In this document: in pieces, positions 26,913-36,145 of the stretch
Layout of the letters: each line of letters starts with the position of its first letter
Numbering within the stretch: position 1 is the stretch's first letter
Source: Rhodanobacteraceae bacterium
GTDB lineage: Bacteria > Pseudomonadota > Gammaproteobacteria > Xanthomonadales > SZUA-5
NCBI GenBank assembly: GCA_016717705.1
Contig: JADKFD010000032.1
Span: forward strand, 1 to 64,000
Direction: 5' to 3'
Length of the DNA: 64,000 nt
Program-made: the position numbers and the translations under genes
Notes under the pieces: generated by a model
Seen by the model: the letters and a program-made list of their open reading frames with translations, nothing else
What the model was told of the DNA's origin: nothing
Databases searched by the model: none

Positions 26913-27715
26913 AGTTTCGTGTCGTCGCGGCCGCTGCCGCGCTGGTCCTTCTGGTCGCCTGCAAGCCCGCGGCGCAGAGCAATGACCAGCGACTGATCCA
27001 GCTCGATGGGACCGCCAGCAACCTCAAGGTCAACGGGCAGGCGGTGCCGGAAGCACTGGTGCAGGCCTATGCGCGCAAACGTGGCTGGGAGGTGCGCGAC
27101 CCGGGCCAACGCGAGCAGGCCTACGATCAGTTGGCCGAGTTGCTCGCAGTAGCGATGGCGGCGAAAGACCAGGGATTGCTGGAAGACGAGGCGGTGCGCG
27201 CCGATCTGGAACTGGAGCGACTCAATCGCCTCAGTGGCCTGATGGTCGAGCGCGGTGCCGCGCCGGTGACCGAAGCAGACCTGCGGGCGGCCTACGACAA
27301 GGAACTGGCGACAACCGGGACCGAGGAGTACCAGGTTGCCCATGTTCTGCTGGACAGCGCCGAGCGTGCCCAGCAGGTCCTGGTTGCCCTGAACGCCGGC
27401 ACACCCTTCGATGACGTGATTGCGGTGCAAGCAGGTCAGGCCGGAGTTCGCGATGCCAAGGACCTCGGCTGGGTGCGGCGCAATCAGTTGCCGCAAGCGC
27501 TCGCGGATGTGCTGGCGCAACTGGCGCCCGGCGCCTGGTCGCCGCAGCCGGTAGCCACGGAGTTCGGCTTCCACGTCGCACTGCTGCGCGCCAAACGCCC
27601 GTTCAGCCCGCCGAGCTATGAGCAGGTCCGTGAAGCCATCCGTGCCACGCTGACCCGGGAGCGCGCCATGGAACTGGCCAAATCGATCAAGGAAAAGGCC
27701 AAGATCGAGCATTGA
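26909..27715 (+). CDS. Parvulin-type peptidyl-prolyl isomerase lipoprotein
   Basis: The 268-residue protein has a signal peptide with lipobox LLVAC (Cys near residue 18). A SurA/PrsA-like helical N-terminal part contains REQAYDQLAELLAVAMAAKD. The PpiC-type domain reads YQVAHVLLDSAERAQQVLVA, AGVRDAKDLGWVRRNQLPQA and VATEFGFHVALLRAKRPFSP. It should sit on the periplasmic face of a membrane and assist folding of exported proteins. The isomerase domain is short and lacks some usual QxSD-type residues, so it may serve as a chaperone. Confidence 0.85.
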   Translation: MKFRVVAAAAALVLLVACKPAAQSNDQRLIQLDGTASNLKVNGQAVPEALVQAYARKRGWEVRDPGQREQAYDQLAELLAVAMAAKDQGLLEDEAVRADLELERLNRLSGLMVERGAAPVTEADLRAAYDKELATTGTEEYQVAHVLLDSAERAQQVLVALNAGTPFDDVIAVQAGQAGVRDAKDLGWVRRNQLPQALADVLAQLAPGAWSPQPVATEFGFHVALLRAKRPFSPPSYEQVREAIRATLTRERAMELAKSIKEKAKIEH

Positions 27716-27816
27716 GAGGTGCTGCGGCTGCGATCTTCGGGTTCCGGGCCATGCGGCACATTGGCATGCAAGCGCAGTCCTTGCTAGGCTGCGGCGAATC
27801 GCGTGTAAAGGCGTCC

Positions 27817-28434
27817 ATGCAAACATCCCTGGAAAATTCATTCAACAAGTGGCGCGTGGGTGCGTCACGCAATTGGGTGTTCTTTCGCCAGTGGCTGCGG
27901 GCGCCGCTGACCACCGCGTCGGTGGTGCCGAGCAGTCCCAGACTGGGCCGGGCGATGGCGCTGGCGCTGCCGGCCGACGCGCAGCGGGTGGTCGAGCTTG
28001 GCGCGGGCACTGGTGCCATCACCCGCGAGCTGTTGCGCTATCGGGTGCGGCCGGAATCGTTGTTTGTGCTCGAACTGAATCCCGAACTGCACCACGACCT
28101 GCGACGCAGCTTCCCGCAATCGACGGTAGTCTGCGGCGATGCGCGCGAATTGCCGGCTTTGCTCGCCGATAACGACGGGTTTCGCGATGGCAGCGTCGAC
28201 GCGATCGTCAGTTCACTCGGATTTCTTTCGATGCCACCGGGTCTGGTGGAAGAAATCGTCGCCGCCGCATTTGCCTGTCTGCCGCCGCGTGGTGTCCTGG
28301 TCCAGTTCACCTACGGCCCCAAGTGCCCGATTCCGGCAGCAACGCTGAGGCGTCTGGGATTGAAGTCCAAGCGCGTGGATTTCACGCTGATGAATCTGCC
28401 GCCAGCGTCGGTTTACGTACTCCGTCGCAGCTGA
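27817..28434 (+). CDS. SAM-dependent methyltransferase, phospholipid N-methyltransferase-like
   Basis: The 205-residue protein begins MQTSLENSFNKWRVGASRNW. FFRQWLRAPLTTASVVPSSP is typical of small methyltransferases related to PmtA and rRNA adenine methylases. Motif I is RVVELGAGTGAITRELL. The acidic motif II is LFVLELNPELHHDLRR, and the motif IV region reads DAIVSSLGFLSMPP. The substrate is uncertain: phosphatidylethanolamine is likely from the family, but not proven. It follows the parvulin gene by about 100 bases. ATG 27817 is chosen over upstream codons because homology starts there. Confidence 0.7.
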   Translation: MQTSLENSFNKWRVGASRNWVFFRQWLRAPLTTASVVPSSPRLGRAMALALPADAQRVVELGAGTGAITRELLRYRVRPESLFVLELNPELHHDLRRSFPQSTVVCGDARELPALLADNDGFRDGSVDAIVSSLGFLSMPPGLVEEIVAAAFACLPPRGVLVQFTYGPKCPIPAATLRRLGLKSKRVDFTLMNLPPASVYVLRRS

Positions 28435-28480
28435 ATCCGGACGCAGGCAGCCCCACGTCGGAATACGCCGGTGCGCGCTC

Positions 28481-29323
28481 TCAGCGCGGTGCTTCGGCGC
28501 GCTTGTTATAGCCGTAGAAGTTCTTCAGCATCTGCTCCGACCCCTTGTATTCGGCGGCGGTCGCATCGACGAACTGCGGCATGCCAAGTTCGTTCAATGC
28601 TTCAAACAGGGCTGGATCCTCGTGCAGGCGCAACAACGCCTCTTTCACTGCGGCCTTGACTTCGGCAGGCACCTCGGCGGACGCCGAAACCGCCGCTCCC
28701 GGAAATTCGCGGGTCTTGATGACCGGGATCAGATTGGGATACTCGTTGCTGAGCCAGGTGGGCACCATCGCGGCGTCCGCTTCACCCGCGAAAACGATTT
28801 CGACCGTATCGCGCCAGGACGTGGCGAGCGAGCGCAGGTCCGGTTGTTGCATCGGATTTGGAAAGTACTCCAGCAACAGGGCAAAACCGAGATTTGGCGC
28901 GGGCATGGTGACCAGACTGCGCGCGACAAAGGCTTGCACATTGCCTTCAGCGACGTCGTCCTGGGTCAGCAGGGAATAGCTGGACGGTACCGAGGACTTG
29001 GCCAGCGGCTCATAGCCGAAGCGCTGGATGCGAAAGTCGGTGAAGTGCGCTTCATCAAAAACGAAGTGCAGGTCTTTCCGATTGCGAATGTCGTTCCAGT
29101 AGAAGGCGTAATTGCGTGCCACCACCAGCTTGAAAGTCTGCCCGGTTGCATTGTCCAAATACTTGATCAAGGGCTCGTACACTTCCCGCGCTCGTTCGGG
29201 CGTGTAGGTCGGTTCGACGGCGAAGTTGTACTCCGCAGCGGAAACCGTTGCCATCACTGAAAAGCCGGCTAATGCCAGCCCCAGCGAGAGTGCCTGAACC
29301 AGACTACCGCGTTGCATTCCCAT
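28481..29323 (-). CDS. PhnD-like periplasmic phosphate/phosphonate-binding protein
   Basis: The 280-residue protein starts at ATG 29323, with GGGAGG about ten bases upstream. A signal peptide ends near SAAEYNFAVEPTYTPERARE. The fold markers are YEPLIKYLDNATGQTFKLVV, HFVFDEAHFTDFRIQRFGYE and GEADAAMVPTWLSNEYP. It matches PhnD/SsuA-type binding proteins, but no permease or ATPase gene is adjacent. Such solitary proteins often feed a sensor or a distant transporter. The ligand cannot be read from sequence. Confidence 0.75.
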   Translation of the reverse strand: MGMQRGSLVQALSLGLALAGFSVMATVSAAEYNFAVEPTYTPERAREVYEPLIKYLDNATGQTFKLVVARNYAFYWNDIRNRKDLHFVFDEAHFTDFRIQRFGYEPLAKSSVPSSYSLLTQDDVAEGNVQAFVARSLVTMPAPNLGFALLLEYFPNPMQQPDLRSLATSWRDTVEIVFAGEADAAMVPTWLSNEYPNLIPVIKTREFPGAAVSASAEVPAEVKAAVKEALLRLHEDPALFEALNELGMPQFVDATAAEYKGSEQMLKNFYGYNKRAEAPR

Positions 29324-29380
29324 CACGGTGCACCTCCCTCTGGAACATAACTGGGTCATACCACTTTCAAAGTCGAAACG

Positions 29381-30227
29381 CTATGCGCTGAATGGGGGGT
29401 CATAACGTCCATTCAGGACCTCGTCGCCGATCGTTCCAATCACGTCGCGATCTATGACGAATGTTGCGTTTTCGCGGGGATTCATCGCCTGCAGTACGCT
29501 CCCGGCAACGGCCTCGTCGGTGACCACCGCGAGCGTCGGCAGATGATCTTCGGCAGTACTCAGGAGCACGCCTGCCGCTGCGCTGGCACCCGCCTGCAAG
29601 CACAGCTCCGCCCCAGGCGCCAGCGACACATCGCCAGAAGTCCGCAACAGGCGCACCAGTCGGCGCTTGACGCGCCCCAGGAAGTGCGTGCGCGCGACCA
29701 CTTCCTGACCTGGAAAGCATCCCTTGCGCAGCGAAAATGCCTGCAGACGCTGCAGTCCGAGCATTTGCGGCAGAAAGCGCTCACTGGTGGCAGCCACGAT
29801 CCACGGAATGTCCAGTTCAAGTTGGCGCTCCCAGGCCGAGCTGGACATCGGCGCAGCGGAGCCCGCGGCAACCGCAAGTTCAAATGCTGCACAGCAGGTA
29901 ACGCGCGCGGTTGTCGGGTGCCGGGTCGCCGTGATCGGCAACAACCTCGTGGCTGGAGATCGTGCAGCGCGCGCGCAACTTGTATCGCTGCAGTCGCAAG
30001 GTCACGGCTGCAGCCACGTCGGCCGGCAGCAGCAGGCGCCATTGCTGCACACCCGGGCGCGCGATCATCAGCAATGCCTGGACCCGGCCATCGGGAACGC
30101 AATAGCAGCCATAGCGCCACTGTCCTTGCTCAATGCCGCTCACGTCATTGGCCAGTTGACCCTGCAGGAAGGTCTCGGCGTCGGGGCCCTGCACATCGAT
30201 TTCAGCAAAGCTTGGCGGCGTCGTCAT
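29381..30227 (-). CDS. ygfZ: Folate-binding YgfZ/GcvT-like protein, with one apparent frameshift
   Basis: YgfZ supports repair or assembly of some iron-sulphur enzymes with tetrahydrofolate. The first part begins MTTPPSFAEIDVQGPDAETF and runs LQGQLANDVSGIEQGQWRYG. The frame breaks near 29893 (LRARYLLCSI then stop). The next frame continues CCAAFELAVAAGSAAPM to the signature LRKGCFPGQEVVARTHFLGR and the stop at 29381. One added or lost base would give an intact protein of about 281 residues. It lies divergent to the sdh cluster, whose SdhB contains three Fe-S clusters. ATG 30227 has only a weak ribosome site. Confidence 0.8.
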
Positions 30228-30261
30228 CGGGCTTAGGCCTAGTCTCCAGGCGTTGATGCTT

Positions 30262-30267
30262 GGAGGA
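30262..30267 (+). promoter_or_regulatory. Ribosome binding site of the SDHAF4-like gene
   Basis: GGAGGA lies five bases before ATG 30273. It indicates that translation of the DUF1674 gene starts there, even though the recognisable domain is in another frame. Confidence 0.6.
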
Positions 30268-30272
30268 TACGA

Positions 30273-30439
30273 ATGTCGTCGACCGTTCAACCACTCCGGC
30301 AGATGCTGAATCCTGGCCATCGACCACCGCGGCGTCACCGCCCCGCAGGCAGCTGCCGCCGGAAGTTGGCGGTCGCAAAGGTCCGGAGCCTACGCGCTAC
30401 GGCGACTGGGAGAAGAACGGCCGTTGCATCGACTTCTGA
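30273..30439 (+). CDS. DUF1674/SDHAF4-like succinate dehydrogenase assembly factor, frameshifted near its start
   Basis: The C-terminus reads GGRKGPEPTRYGDWEKNGRC + IDF before TGA 30437-30439. This is the invariant signature of the SDHAF4 (DUF1674) family, which binds flavinylated SdhA and limits stray electron transfer before the complex forms. That domain frame is open from about 30275 (DRSTTPADAESWPSTTAASP). However, the ATG with a good ribosome site at 30273 is in another frame, so one base is probably wrong within the first few codons. About 55 residues are expected. The position right before sdhC supports the role. Confidence 0.75.
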
Positions 30440-30555
30440 CGTTTTTCTTGTTGAGGGTTCGCGTCTCAATCGCTATACCGCAACTGCTATTGTTTGGCAC
30501 CCTCAAGGGAAGGTCCGGCATGGACTTTCCCGCCGACCGCAATCGGGGACTCAAG

Positions 30556-30936
30556 ATGGCCACGCGTTCGCGTCCGCTCTCGCCGCATCTGCAGATTTAT
30601 CGCCCTCAGCTCACCGCGGTGCTCTCGATCGTCCACCGTTCGACCGGCGTCGCTCTGTGTGCGGGCGCGGTCGCTCTGGTCTGGGGGATAGTAGCCACCG
30701 CCCTAGGTGCCGACGCCTACGCCTGCTTCAGCGACTTTGCTGCCAGTATCGTCGGTCGCCTGCTGACCGCCGCCTTTGTCTTCTGCCTGGTCTATCACTG
30801 GCTCAACGGACTGCGGCATCTGGCCTGGGACACCGGTTGGGGACTGGAGATCAAGCGGGCCTATGCGACCGGATGGACGGTGGTTGTCCTGGCGCCGGTG
30901 TTGACGGCGCTTTCGCTCTGGTGTCTCTGGACCTGA
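30556..30936 (+). CDS. sdhC: Succinate dehydrogenase cytochrome b556 subunit
   Basis: The 126-residue inner-membrane protein binds ubiquinone and haem b with SdhD. The family start RPLSPHLQIYRPQLTAVLSI carries the quinone-site region, and VHRSTGVAL provides the conserved Ser/Arg. Three membrane helices follow. The haem-ligand helix reads YHWLNGLRHLAWDTGWGLEI, with His in NGLRHL. ATG 30556 follows GGGGA. An upstream extension of the frame to 30424 overlaps the DUF1674 gene and is not used. sdhD follows by 12 bases. Confidence 0.93.
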   Translation: MATRSRPLSPHLQIYRPQLTAVLSIVHRSTGVALCAGAVALVWGIVATALGADAYACFSDFAASIVGRLLTAAFVFCLVYHWLNGLRHLAWDTGWGLEIKRAYATGWTVVVLAPVLTALSLWCLWT

Positions 30937-30948
30937 GGACACATACCA

Positions 30949-31344
30949 ATGACTGCATTTCGCACGCCGTTGAAAGTGGTTCGGGGCCTGGGTTCGGCCC
31001 GCGAAGGCACCGGGCACTGGTGGGGACAGCGGGTGACGGCGATGGCGCTGGCTCCGCTCAGCATCTGGTTCCTGTGGTTCCTGGCAATGCTGCCCGGCGC
31101 TGACCATGCGACGGTAAGCGCCGCGCTGGGACAACCACTGAGCGCGCTGCTGATGCTCGCGTTCGTCTTCACGCTGTTCTATCACGCCTATCTCGGACTG
31201 CAGGTGGTGATCGAGGATTACGTGCATCCTCGCGCGCTGGAGATCACCCTGATGGTCCTGATCCGCTTCGCTGCGGTCCTGGCGGTGTTGTCGACCGCCA
31301 TCGCAATCCTGCGTCTGATCTTTATCGCGGCCCCGCGCACATGA
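30949..31344 (+). CDS. sdhD: Succinate dehydrogenase membrane anchor subunit
   Basis: The 131-residue protein begins [20 protein letters not shown], with [20 protein letters not shown] (quinone-site region) and three membrane helices. [20 protein letters not shown] carries the haem-ligand His and the DY pair near the quinone. Its stop overlaps the sdhA ATG by four bases. Confidence 0.93.
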   Translation: MTAFRTPLKVVRGLGSAREGTGHWWGQRVTAMALAPLSIWFLWFLAMLPGADHATVSAALGQPLSALLMLAFVFTLFYHAYLGLQVVIEDYVHPRALEITLMVLIRFAAVLAVLSTAIAILRLIFIAAPRT

Positions 31345-33130
31345 CCGAGTCCTACAAGCTTACTCACCACCATTACGACGTCATCGTGGTCGGCGCTGGC
31401 GGCGCCGGCCTGCGCGCGACCATGGGCATGGCCGCCAAAGGCCTGTCGACCGCGTGCCTGACCAAGGTGTTTCCGACGCGCAGTCACACCGTGGCGGCGC
31501 AGGGCGGCATCAGCGCTGCGCTCGGCAACATGGGCGAAGACGACTGGCGCTTCCATTTCTACGACACCATCAAGGGCTCCGACTGGCTGGGCGACCAGGA
31601 CGCCATCGAGTACATGTGCAAGGAAGCGATTCCGGCCATCATCGAACTCGAGCACTACGGCGTGCCGTTTTCGCGCACCGAGGATGGCCGCATCTACCAG
31701 CGCCCCTTCGGCGGCATGACCACGCATTACGGGCAGGGCACGGCGCAGCGCACCTGCGCGGCGGCCGATCGCACCGGCCACGCCATCCTGCACACGCTGT
31801 ACCAGCAGTCGCTGAAGCACGATGCGCGCTTCTACATCGAGTATTTCGCGCTCGATCTGATCATGGACGAGGAGGGCGCCTGTCGCGGCGTGCTCGCCTG
31901 GGATCTGAGCGAGGGCACGCTGCACATGTTCCACGCCCACGCCGTGGTGCTGGCCACGGGTGGCTACGGACGTTCGTATTTCTCCTGCACCTCGGCGCAC
32001 ACCTGCACCGGCGACGGCAATGGCATGGTGCTGCGCGCCGGCCTGCCGCTGCAGGACATGGAGTTCACCCAGTTCCACCCGACCGGCATCTACGGCGCCG
32101 GCTGTCTGATCACCGAAGGCGTGCGCGGCGAGGGTGGTTATCTGACCAACTCCAAGGGCGAGCGCTTCATGGAGCGCTACGCCCCCAACGCCAAGGATCT
32201 GGCTTCGCGCGATGTGGTCAGTCGCGCGATGACCATCGAGATCCGTGAAGGCCGCGGCGTGGGTGCGGAAAACGATCACATTCACCTGCACCTGGAACAC
32301 CTCGGTCCCGAAGTGATTCACGAGCGCCTGCCGGGCATCGCCGAAACCGCCAGCATCTTCGCCGGCGTCGACGTCACCCGCGAGCCGATTCCGGTGCTGC
32401 CGACCGTGCACTACAACATGGGCGGCATCCAGACCAACGTCCACGGCGAAGTGGTCACGATCAAGGACGGCAACCCGAACGGTGGTGCCGGGCCTGTTCG
32501 CGATCGGCGAAGCCGCCTGCGTGTCGGTGCACGGCGCCAACCGTCTCGGTTCCAATTCGCTGCTCGACCTGGTGGTGTTCGGTCGCGCCGCCGCCAATCG
32601 TGCCGCCCAGGTGGTCACCGCATCGGCCGCGCACAAGAAGCTGCCGGCGTCGGCCTACGACAAGGCGCTCGGCAACTTCGACCGCCTGCGCAATGCCAAG
32701 GGCAGCACACCCACCGGCCGACATCCGCCTGTCGATGCAGAAGGCCATGCAGTCGCACGCAGCGGTGTTCCGCACCGGCGAGTCGCTGCAGGAAGGTTGC
32801 CGCAAGGTCAGTCAGATCACGCGCAGCTTCGACGATGTGCGGGTGTCCGACCGTTCGCTGGTGTGGAACTCCGATCTGGTGGAAACGCTGGAGTTGCAGA
32901 ATCTGCTCGGCTGCGCGCTGGTGTCGATCTACTCGGCGGAAAACCGCAAGGAAAGTCGCGGCGCCCACGCGCGCGAGGACTACAAGGATCGCGACGACAA
33001 AGAGTGGCTGAAGCACACGCTGGCCTATGTCGACGACCAACAGAAAGTCAGTTTCGACTACCGCCCGGTGCATCTGTACACGCTGACCGACGAAGTCGAA
33101 GCCGTGCCGCCGAAGGCGCGGACGTACTGA
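31341..33130 (+). CDS. sdhA: Succinate dehydrogenase flavoprotein subunit, with two apparent frameshifts
   Basis: SdhA oxidises succinate to fumarate with covalent FAD. The N-terminal FAD domain reads [20 protein letters not shown], and [20 protein letters not shown] contains the flavin-attaching His. Other motifs are [17 protein letters not shown] and RGEGGY. The frame changes near 32480: NPNGG then [20 protein letters not shown], where one G seems added or two bases lost. It changes again near 32710, where an extra G in CCGGCC moves the frame before [19 protein letters not shown]. The end, [14 protein letters not shown], stops at 33130. Corrected, the protein is about 596 residues and complete. 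A core TCA gene in an otherwise intact operon is unlikely to be dead, so consensus error is favoured. Confidence 0.9.
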
Positions 33131-33243
33131 AACGGTAAGTGGTGGTAAGGGTGGTGAGTGGCAGAAGCGGGCGGCGAGCATGTAGGGCCTCAGGCCACCA
33201 CATCACCTACGCTGAGCAGTGACCTCCAACCGAGGCACCCGCA

Positions 33244-34032
33244 ATGGCCCAATTCACGCTTCCGAAAAACTCGAAGATCACCACCGGCAAGCACCATGCG
33301 GCGAAGCCCGGCAGCGGCCAGAAACTGCGCCGCTTCAAGATCTATCGCTACGATCCGGACAGTGAAGCGACGCCGCGCACGGAGACCTACGAGGTCGATC
33401 TGGCAACTTGCGGCCCGATGGTGCTGGACGCGCTGATCAAGATCAAAAACGAGATCGATCCGACGCTGACCTTCCGCCGCTCCTGCCGCGAAGGCATCTG
33501 CGGTTCGTGCGCGATGAACATCGACGGCACCAATACGCTGGCGTGCACCAAGTCGATCGCCGACGTCTCCGGCGAGGTCAAGATCTATCCGCTGCCGCAC
33601 ATGCCGGTGGTCAAGGATCTGGTGCCCGACATGACCACCTTCTACGCGCAGTACGCGTCGATCAAGCCGTGGATCCGCACCCAGTCCTCGCCGCCGCCGG
33701 ACAAGGAACGCCTGCAGTCGCCGGCCGACCGCAAGCTGATCGACGGCCTGTACGAGTGCATCCTGTGCGCCTGCTGCAGCACGTCGTGCCCGAGTTACTG
33801 GTGGAACGGCGATCGCTACCTCGGCCCGGCGATCCTGCTGCAGGCCTATCGCTGGATCGTCGACAGCCGCGACGAAGACACCGGCGCGCGCCTCGATGAT
33901 CTGGAAGATCCGTTCCGGCTGTATCGCTGCCACACGATCATGAACTGCACCAAGACCTGCCCCAAGGGTCTGAATCCGGCCAAGGCGATCGCCGAGATCA
34001 AGAAGGCGATGCTGGCGCGGCGTGCGGTGTGA
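33244..34032 (+). CDS. sdhB: Succinate dehydrogenase iron-sulphur subunit
   Basis: The 262-residue protein carries the [2Fe-2S] motif [16 protein letters not shown]. The [4Fe-4S] and [3Fe-4S] motifs are [16 protein letters not shown] and [17 protein letters not shown]. It passes electrons from SdhA to the quinone site. A 113-base gap separates it from sdhA, with GAGG before the ATG. The N-terminal 30 residues are an extra basic extension seen in related species. Confidence 0.96.
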   Translation: MAQFTLPKNSKITTGKHHAAKPGSGQKLRRFKIYRYDPDSEATPRTETYEVDLATCGPMVLDALIKIKNEIDPTLTFRRSCREGICGSCAMNIDGTNTLACTKSIADVSGEVKIYPLPHMPVVKDLVPDMTTFYAQYASIKPWIRTQSSPPPDKERLQSPADRKLIDGLYECILCACCSTSCPSYWWNGDRYLGPAILLQAYRWIVDSRDEDTGARLDDLEDPFRLYRCHTIMNCTKTCPKGLNPAKAIAEIKKAMLARRAV

Positions 34033-34126
34033 GAAGTTTTCGGCGGCCCCAGGAAGGAGCCTGCTGCCGGCCGCGCCTACGTGACACCGGCAACGAGCCG
34101 CGCGGCAGCGGACCTACGGAACGCAA

Positions 34127-34387
34127 ATGTCTGAGGACTCGATCGACGTCAGCGCCCTGCAGCGCAAACTGCGCTGGCAATGCCGGCGCGGCATGAAAGA
34201 GCTCGACCTGGTCCTGGTGCGCTATCTCGATACGCACTTCATCGCAGCGTCAGCCAGCGAGCGGCATAACTTCGTCCGCTTGCTGGAAACCGAAGACGAC
34301 CAGCTCTGGGCCTGGATACTCGGGCGCAGCCACCCTCAGGATGCCCAACTCGATGCCCTTGTCCAGCGCGTACGCAGCGCCGATTGA
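34127..34387 (+). CDS. sdhE: Succinate dehydrogenase flavinylation factor SdhE
   Basis: The 86-residue protein has KLRWQCRRGMKELDLVLVRY, containing the RGxxE flavinylation motif, and FVRLLETEDDQLWAWILGRS. It promotes FAD attachment to SdhA and FrdA, and both enzymes are encoded in this window. The ygfX-like gene overlaps its 3' end. Confidence 0.93.
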   Translation: MSEDSIDVSALQRKLRWQCRRGMKELDLVLVRYLDTHFIAASASERHNFVRLLETEDDQLWAWILGRSHPQDAQLDALVQRVRSAD

Positions 34388-34898
34388 ACTTGAGTTGCGT
34401 CCGGGTGTCCTGGAACAGGGCGGGCGAGTAGTCGGCATGTCCCTGGCCGTTGGCGCGCTATCGCTGGCCGACCTGCCTTTGCAGTTGCAGGTCCTGGGTG
34501 TTGCCCTGGCGCTGCTGGTGGTGTTTTCAGGAGCGTCCAGAGCGGCAAAGCGATCCCCGCGGATGCGCCTTTATGCCGATGGCGGCGTCGAGTGCCCAAT
34601 CTCTCGCCGGAGCGCGCTGGCGCGCGATTCAAAAGCATCGCGCGCGAGCGCGCTCCTACAAATTGACGACGATCTGATGGCTCCCGCGACGCTGCTGCAA
34701 GCCAGTTCCTTCCTTGGTCTGACCCAACTGCACTGGACCGATGCCGAAGAACGGCATCACGCCTGCATCCTGTTCCCGGATCGGCTTGACCGCGACACCC
34801 GTCACCGCCTGCGCGTCTGGCTGGCGACACATCGCCCCTCCCGTGCTCCGTTCCCCATGCCCCGTGCCCCTCGTACACCGACGAGCGCGACTGTATGA
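34353..34898 (+). CDS. YgfX-like membrane protein carrying a REP element in frame
   Basis: The 181-residue protein overlaps the end of sdhE, as E. coli ygfX follows sdhE (ygfY). It begins near PIELELRPGVLEQGGRVVGM, with two membrane segments (SLAVGALSLADLPLQLQVLG and VALALLVVFSG), then RMRLYADGGVE, as in the YgfX/CptA family. Residues of about 85-105 (SRRSALARDSKASRASALLQ) are the translation of a family B REP unit at 34606-34659, so the element sits inside the gene without breaking it. The C-terminus (ATLLQASSFLGLTQLHWTDA) resumes family-like sequence. YgfX has been described both as an SdhE partner and as a cytoskeleton toxin; the role here is unproven. The start codon is uncertain. Confidence 0.65.
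   Translation: MPLSSAYAAPIELELRPGVLEQGGRVVGMSLAVGALSLADLPLQLQVLGVALALLVVFSGASRAAKRSPRMRLYADGGVECPISRRSALARDSKASRASALLQIDDDLMAPATLLQASSFLGLTQLHWTDAEERHHACILFPDRLDRDTRHRLRVWLATHRPSRAPFPMPRAPRTPTSATV
34606..34659. repeat. Family B REP pair inside the ygfX-like gene
   Basis: CCGGAGCGCGCTGGCGCGCG is followed by GCATCGCGCGCGAGCGCGCT and CCTAC. This is the same head-to-head pair seen in intergenic spaces at 46766-46843 and 50305-50382, but here it is inside a coding frame. Confidence 0.85.
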
Positions 34899-36145
34899 AG
34901 CTGTTCCATCCGCTGTCGATCGCGATCGGCCTGCGCTACACCGGCGCCAAACGCCGCAATCACTTCATTTCCTTCATCTCGCTGGTGTCGATGCTCGGCA
35001 TTGCACTCGGGGTCACGGCGCTGATCGTGGTGATTTCGGTGATGAACGGTTTCGAGCAGGAACTGCGCGCGCGCATCCTCGGCATGGTCTCGCACGCGAC
35101 CATCACCGCTTACGGCGACAACGTGGAAGATTGGCAAGCGCTGGTCGACGAGGCGAAAAAGGACCCTCGGGTCGTTGGTGCGGCACCCTACATCGAGCGC
35201 GAAGCCATGTTGCAGGCCAAGCGCATCAGCGGCGCGATGATCCGCGGCGTGGTACCGAAGCTGGAGGAGAGCGTCTCGGATGTCGGTGCCAGTACCAAGG
35301 ACGGCGGCTTCGACAAGCTCGAAGCCGGCAAGTATCGGGTCGTGCTTGGCTCGGAACTCGCACATACGCTTGGCGTGACGGTGGGCGACCACGTCACCTT
35401 GATGGCACCGCAAATGCGCGCGACGCCGGTCGGCGTGATTCCGCAGATGCGCCGCTTCGAGGTGGTTGGCTTGTTCGAAGTCGGCATGTACGAGTACGAC
35501 CGCGGCTTCGCCTTCGTGCACATTACCGATGCGGGCAAGCTGTTTCGCGAGGGCGATGGCGTGACCGGCGTGCGCCTGAAACTGGAGGATATGTTCAGCG
35601 CCTGGCGCGTTGCCCAGGATCTGACCACGCGCCTCGATGGCGTCTACAGCGTGCGCGACTGGACCCAGCAGCACAGCAACTTCTTCCGCGCGGTGAAGAC
35701 CGAGAAGCTGGTGATGTTCATCATCCTGTCGCTGATCGTCGCGGTGGCCGCGTTCAACCTGGTGTCGACGCTGGTGATGGTGGTGACCGACAAGCAGGCG
35801 GATATCGCCATCCTGCGCACGCTCGGCGCCAGTCCCAGGCTGGTGATGACCGTGTTCATGGTGCAGGGACTGGCCGTGGGCGTGATCGGGACGCTGCTGG
35901 GGCTGGTGTTCGGCGTCAGCATTGCCGCCAACATCGATGTCATCGTGCCTTTCCTGGAACGCACCTTCAGCTTCGAGGCGATGCCGGGCGACATCTACTA
36001 CATCACTTCCGTACCTTCGCAACTGCGCCTCCCCGACGTGGCGCGGATCGGCTTGCTTTCGGTGCTGTTCTCGGTGGTGGCTACTTTGTATCCAGCGTGG
36101 CGCGCGGCGCGCACGCAACCGGCACAGGCGCTGCGCTATGAGTGA
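34895..36145 (+). CDS. Lipoprotein-releasing system permease LolC/E
   Basis: The 416-residue inner-membrane protein extracts lipoproteins for transfer to LolA. It begins [22 protein letters not shown]1 reads [20 protein letters not shown], followed by a large periplasmic domain (about 50-260) and three C-terminal helices starting [40 protein letters not shown] is the coupling region facing LolD. Only one permease gene is present, so it may act as a LolF-type homodimer; a second copy could lie elsewhere. Its start overlaps the ygfX-like stop (ATGA) and its end overlaps lolD by eight bases. Confidence 0.93.
   Translation: MKLFHPLSIAIGLRYTGAKRRNHFISFISLVSMLGIALGVTALIVVISVMNGFEQELRARILGMVSHATITAYGDNVEDWQALVDEAKKDPRVVGAAPYIEREAMLQAKRISGAMIRGVVPKLEESVSDVGASTKDGGFDKLEAGKYRVVLGSELAHTLGVTVGDHVTLMAPQMRATPVGVIPQMRRFEVVGLFEVGMYEYDRGFAFVHITDAGKLFREGDGVTGVRLKLEDMFSAWRVAQDLTTRLDGVYSVRDWTQQHSNFFRAVKTEKLVMFIILSLIVAVAAFNLVSTLVMVVTDKQADIAILRTLGASPRLVMTVFMVQGLAVGVIGTLLGLVFGVSIAANIDVIVPFLERTFSFEAMPGDIYYITSVPSQLRLPDVARIGLLSVLFSVVATLYPAWRAARTQPAQALRYE

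Noticed and set aside
31341..33130. sdhA as a true pseudogene
   Set aside because: Both breaks are single-base, domain sequence is intact on each side, and the other operon genes are sound.
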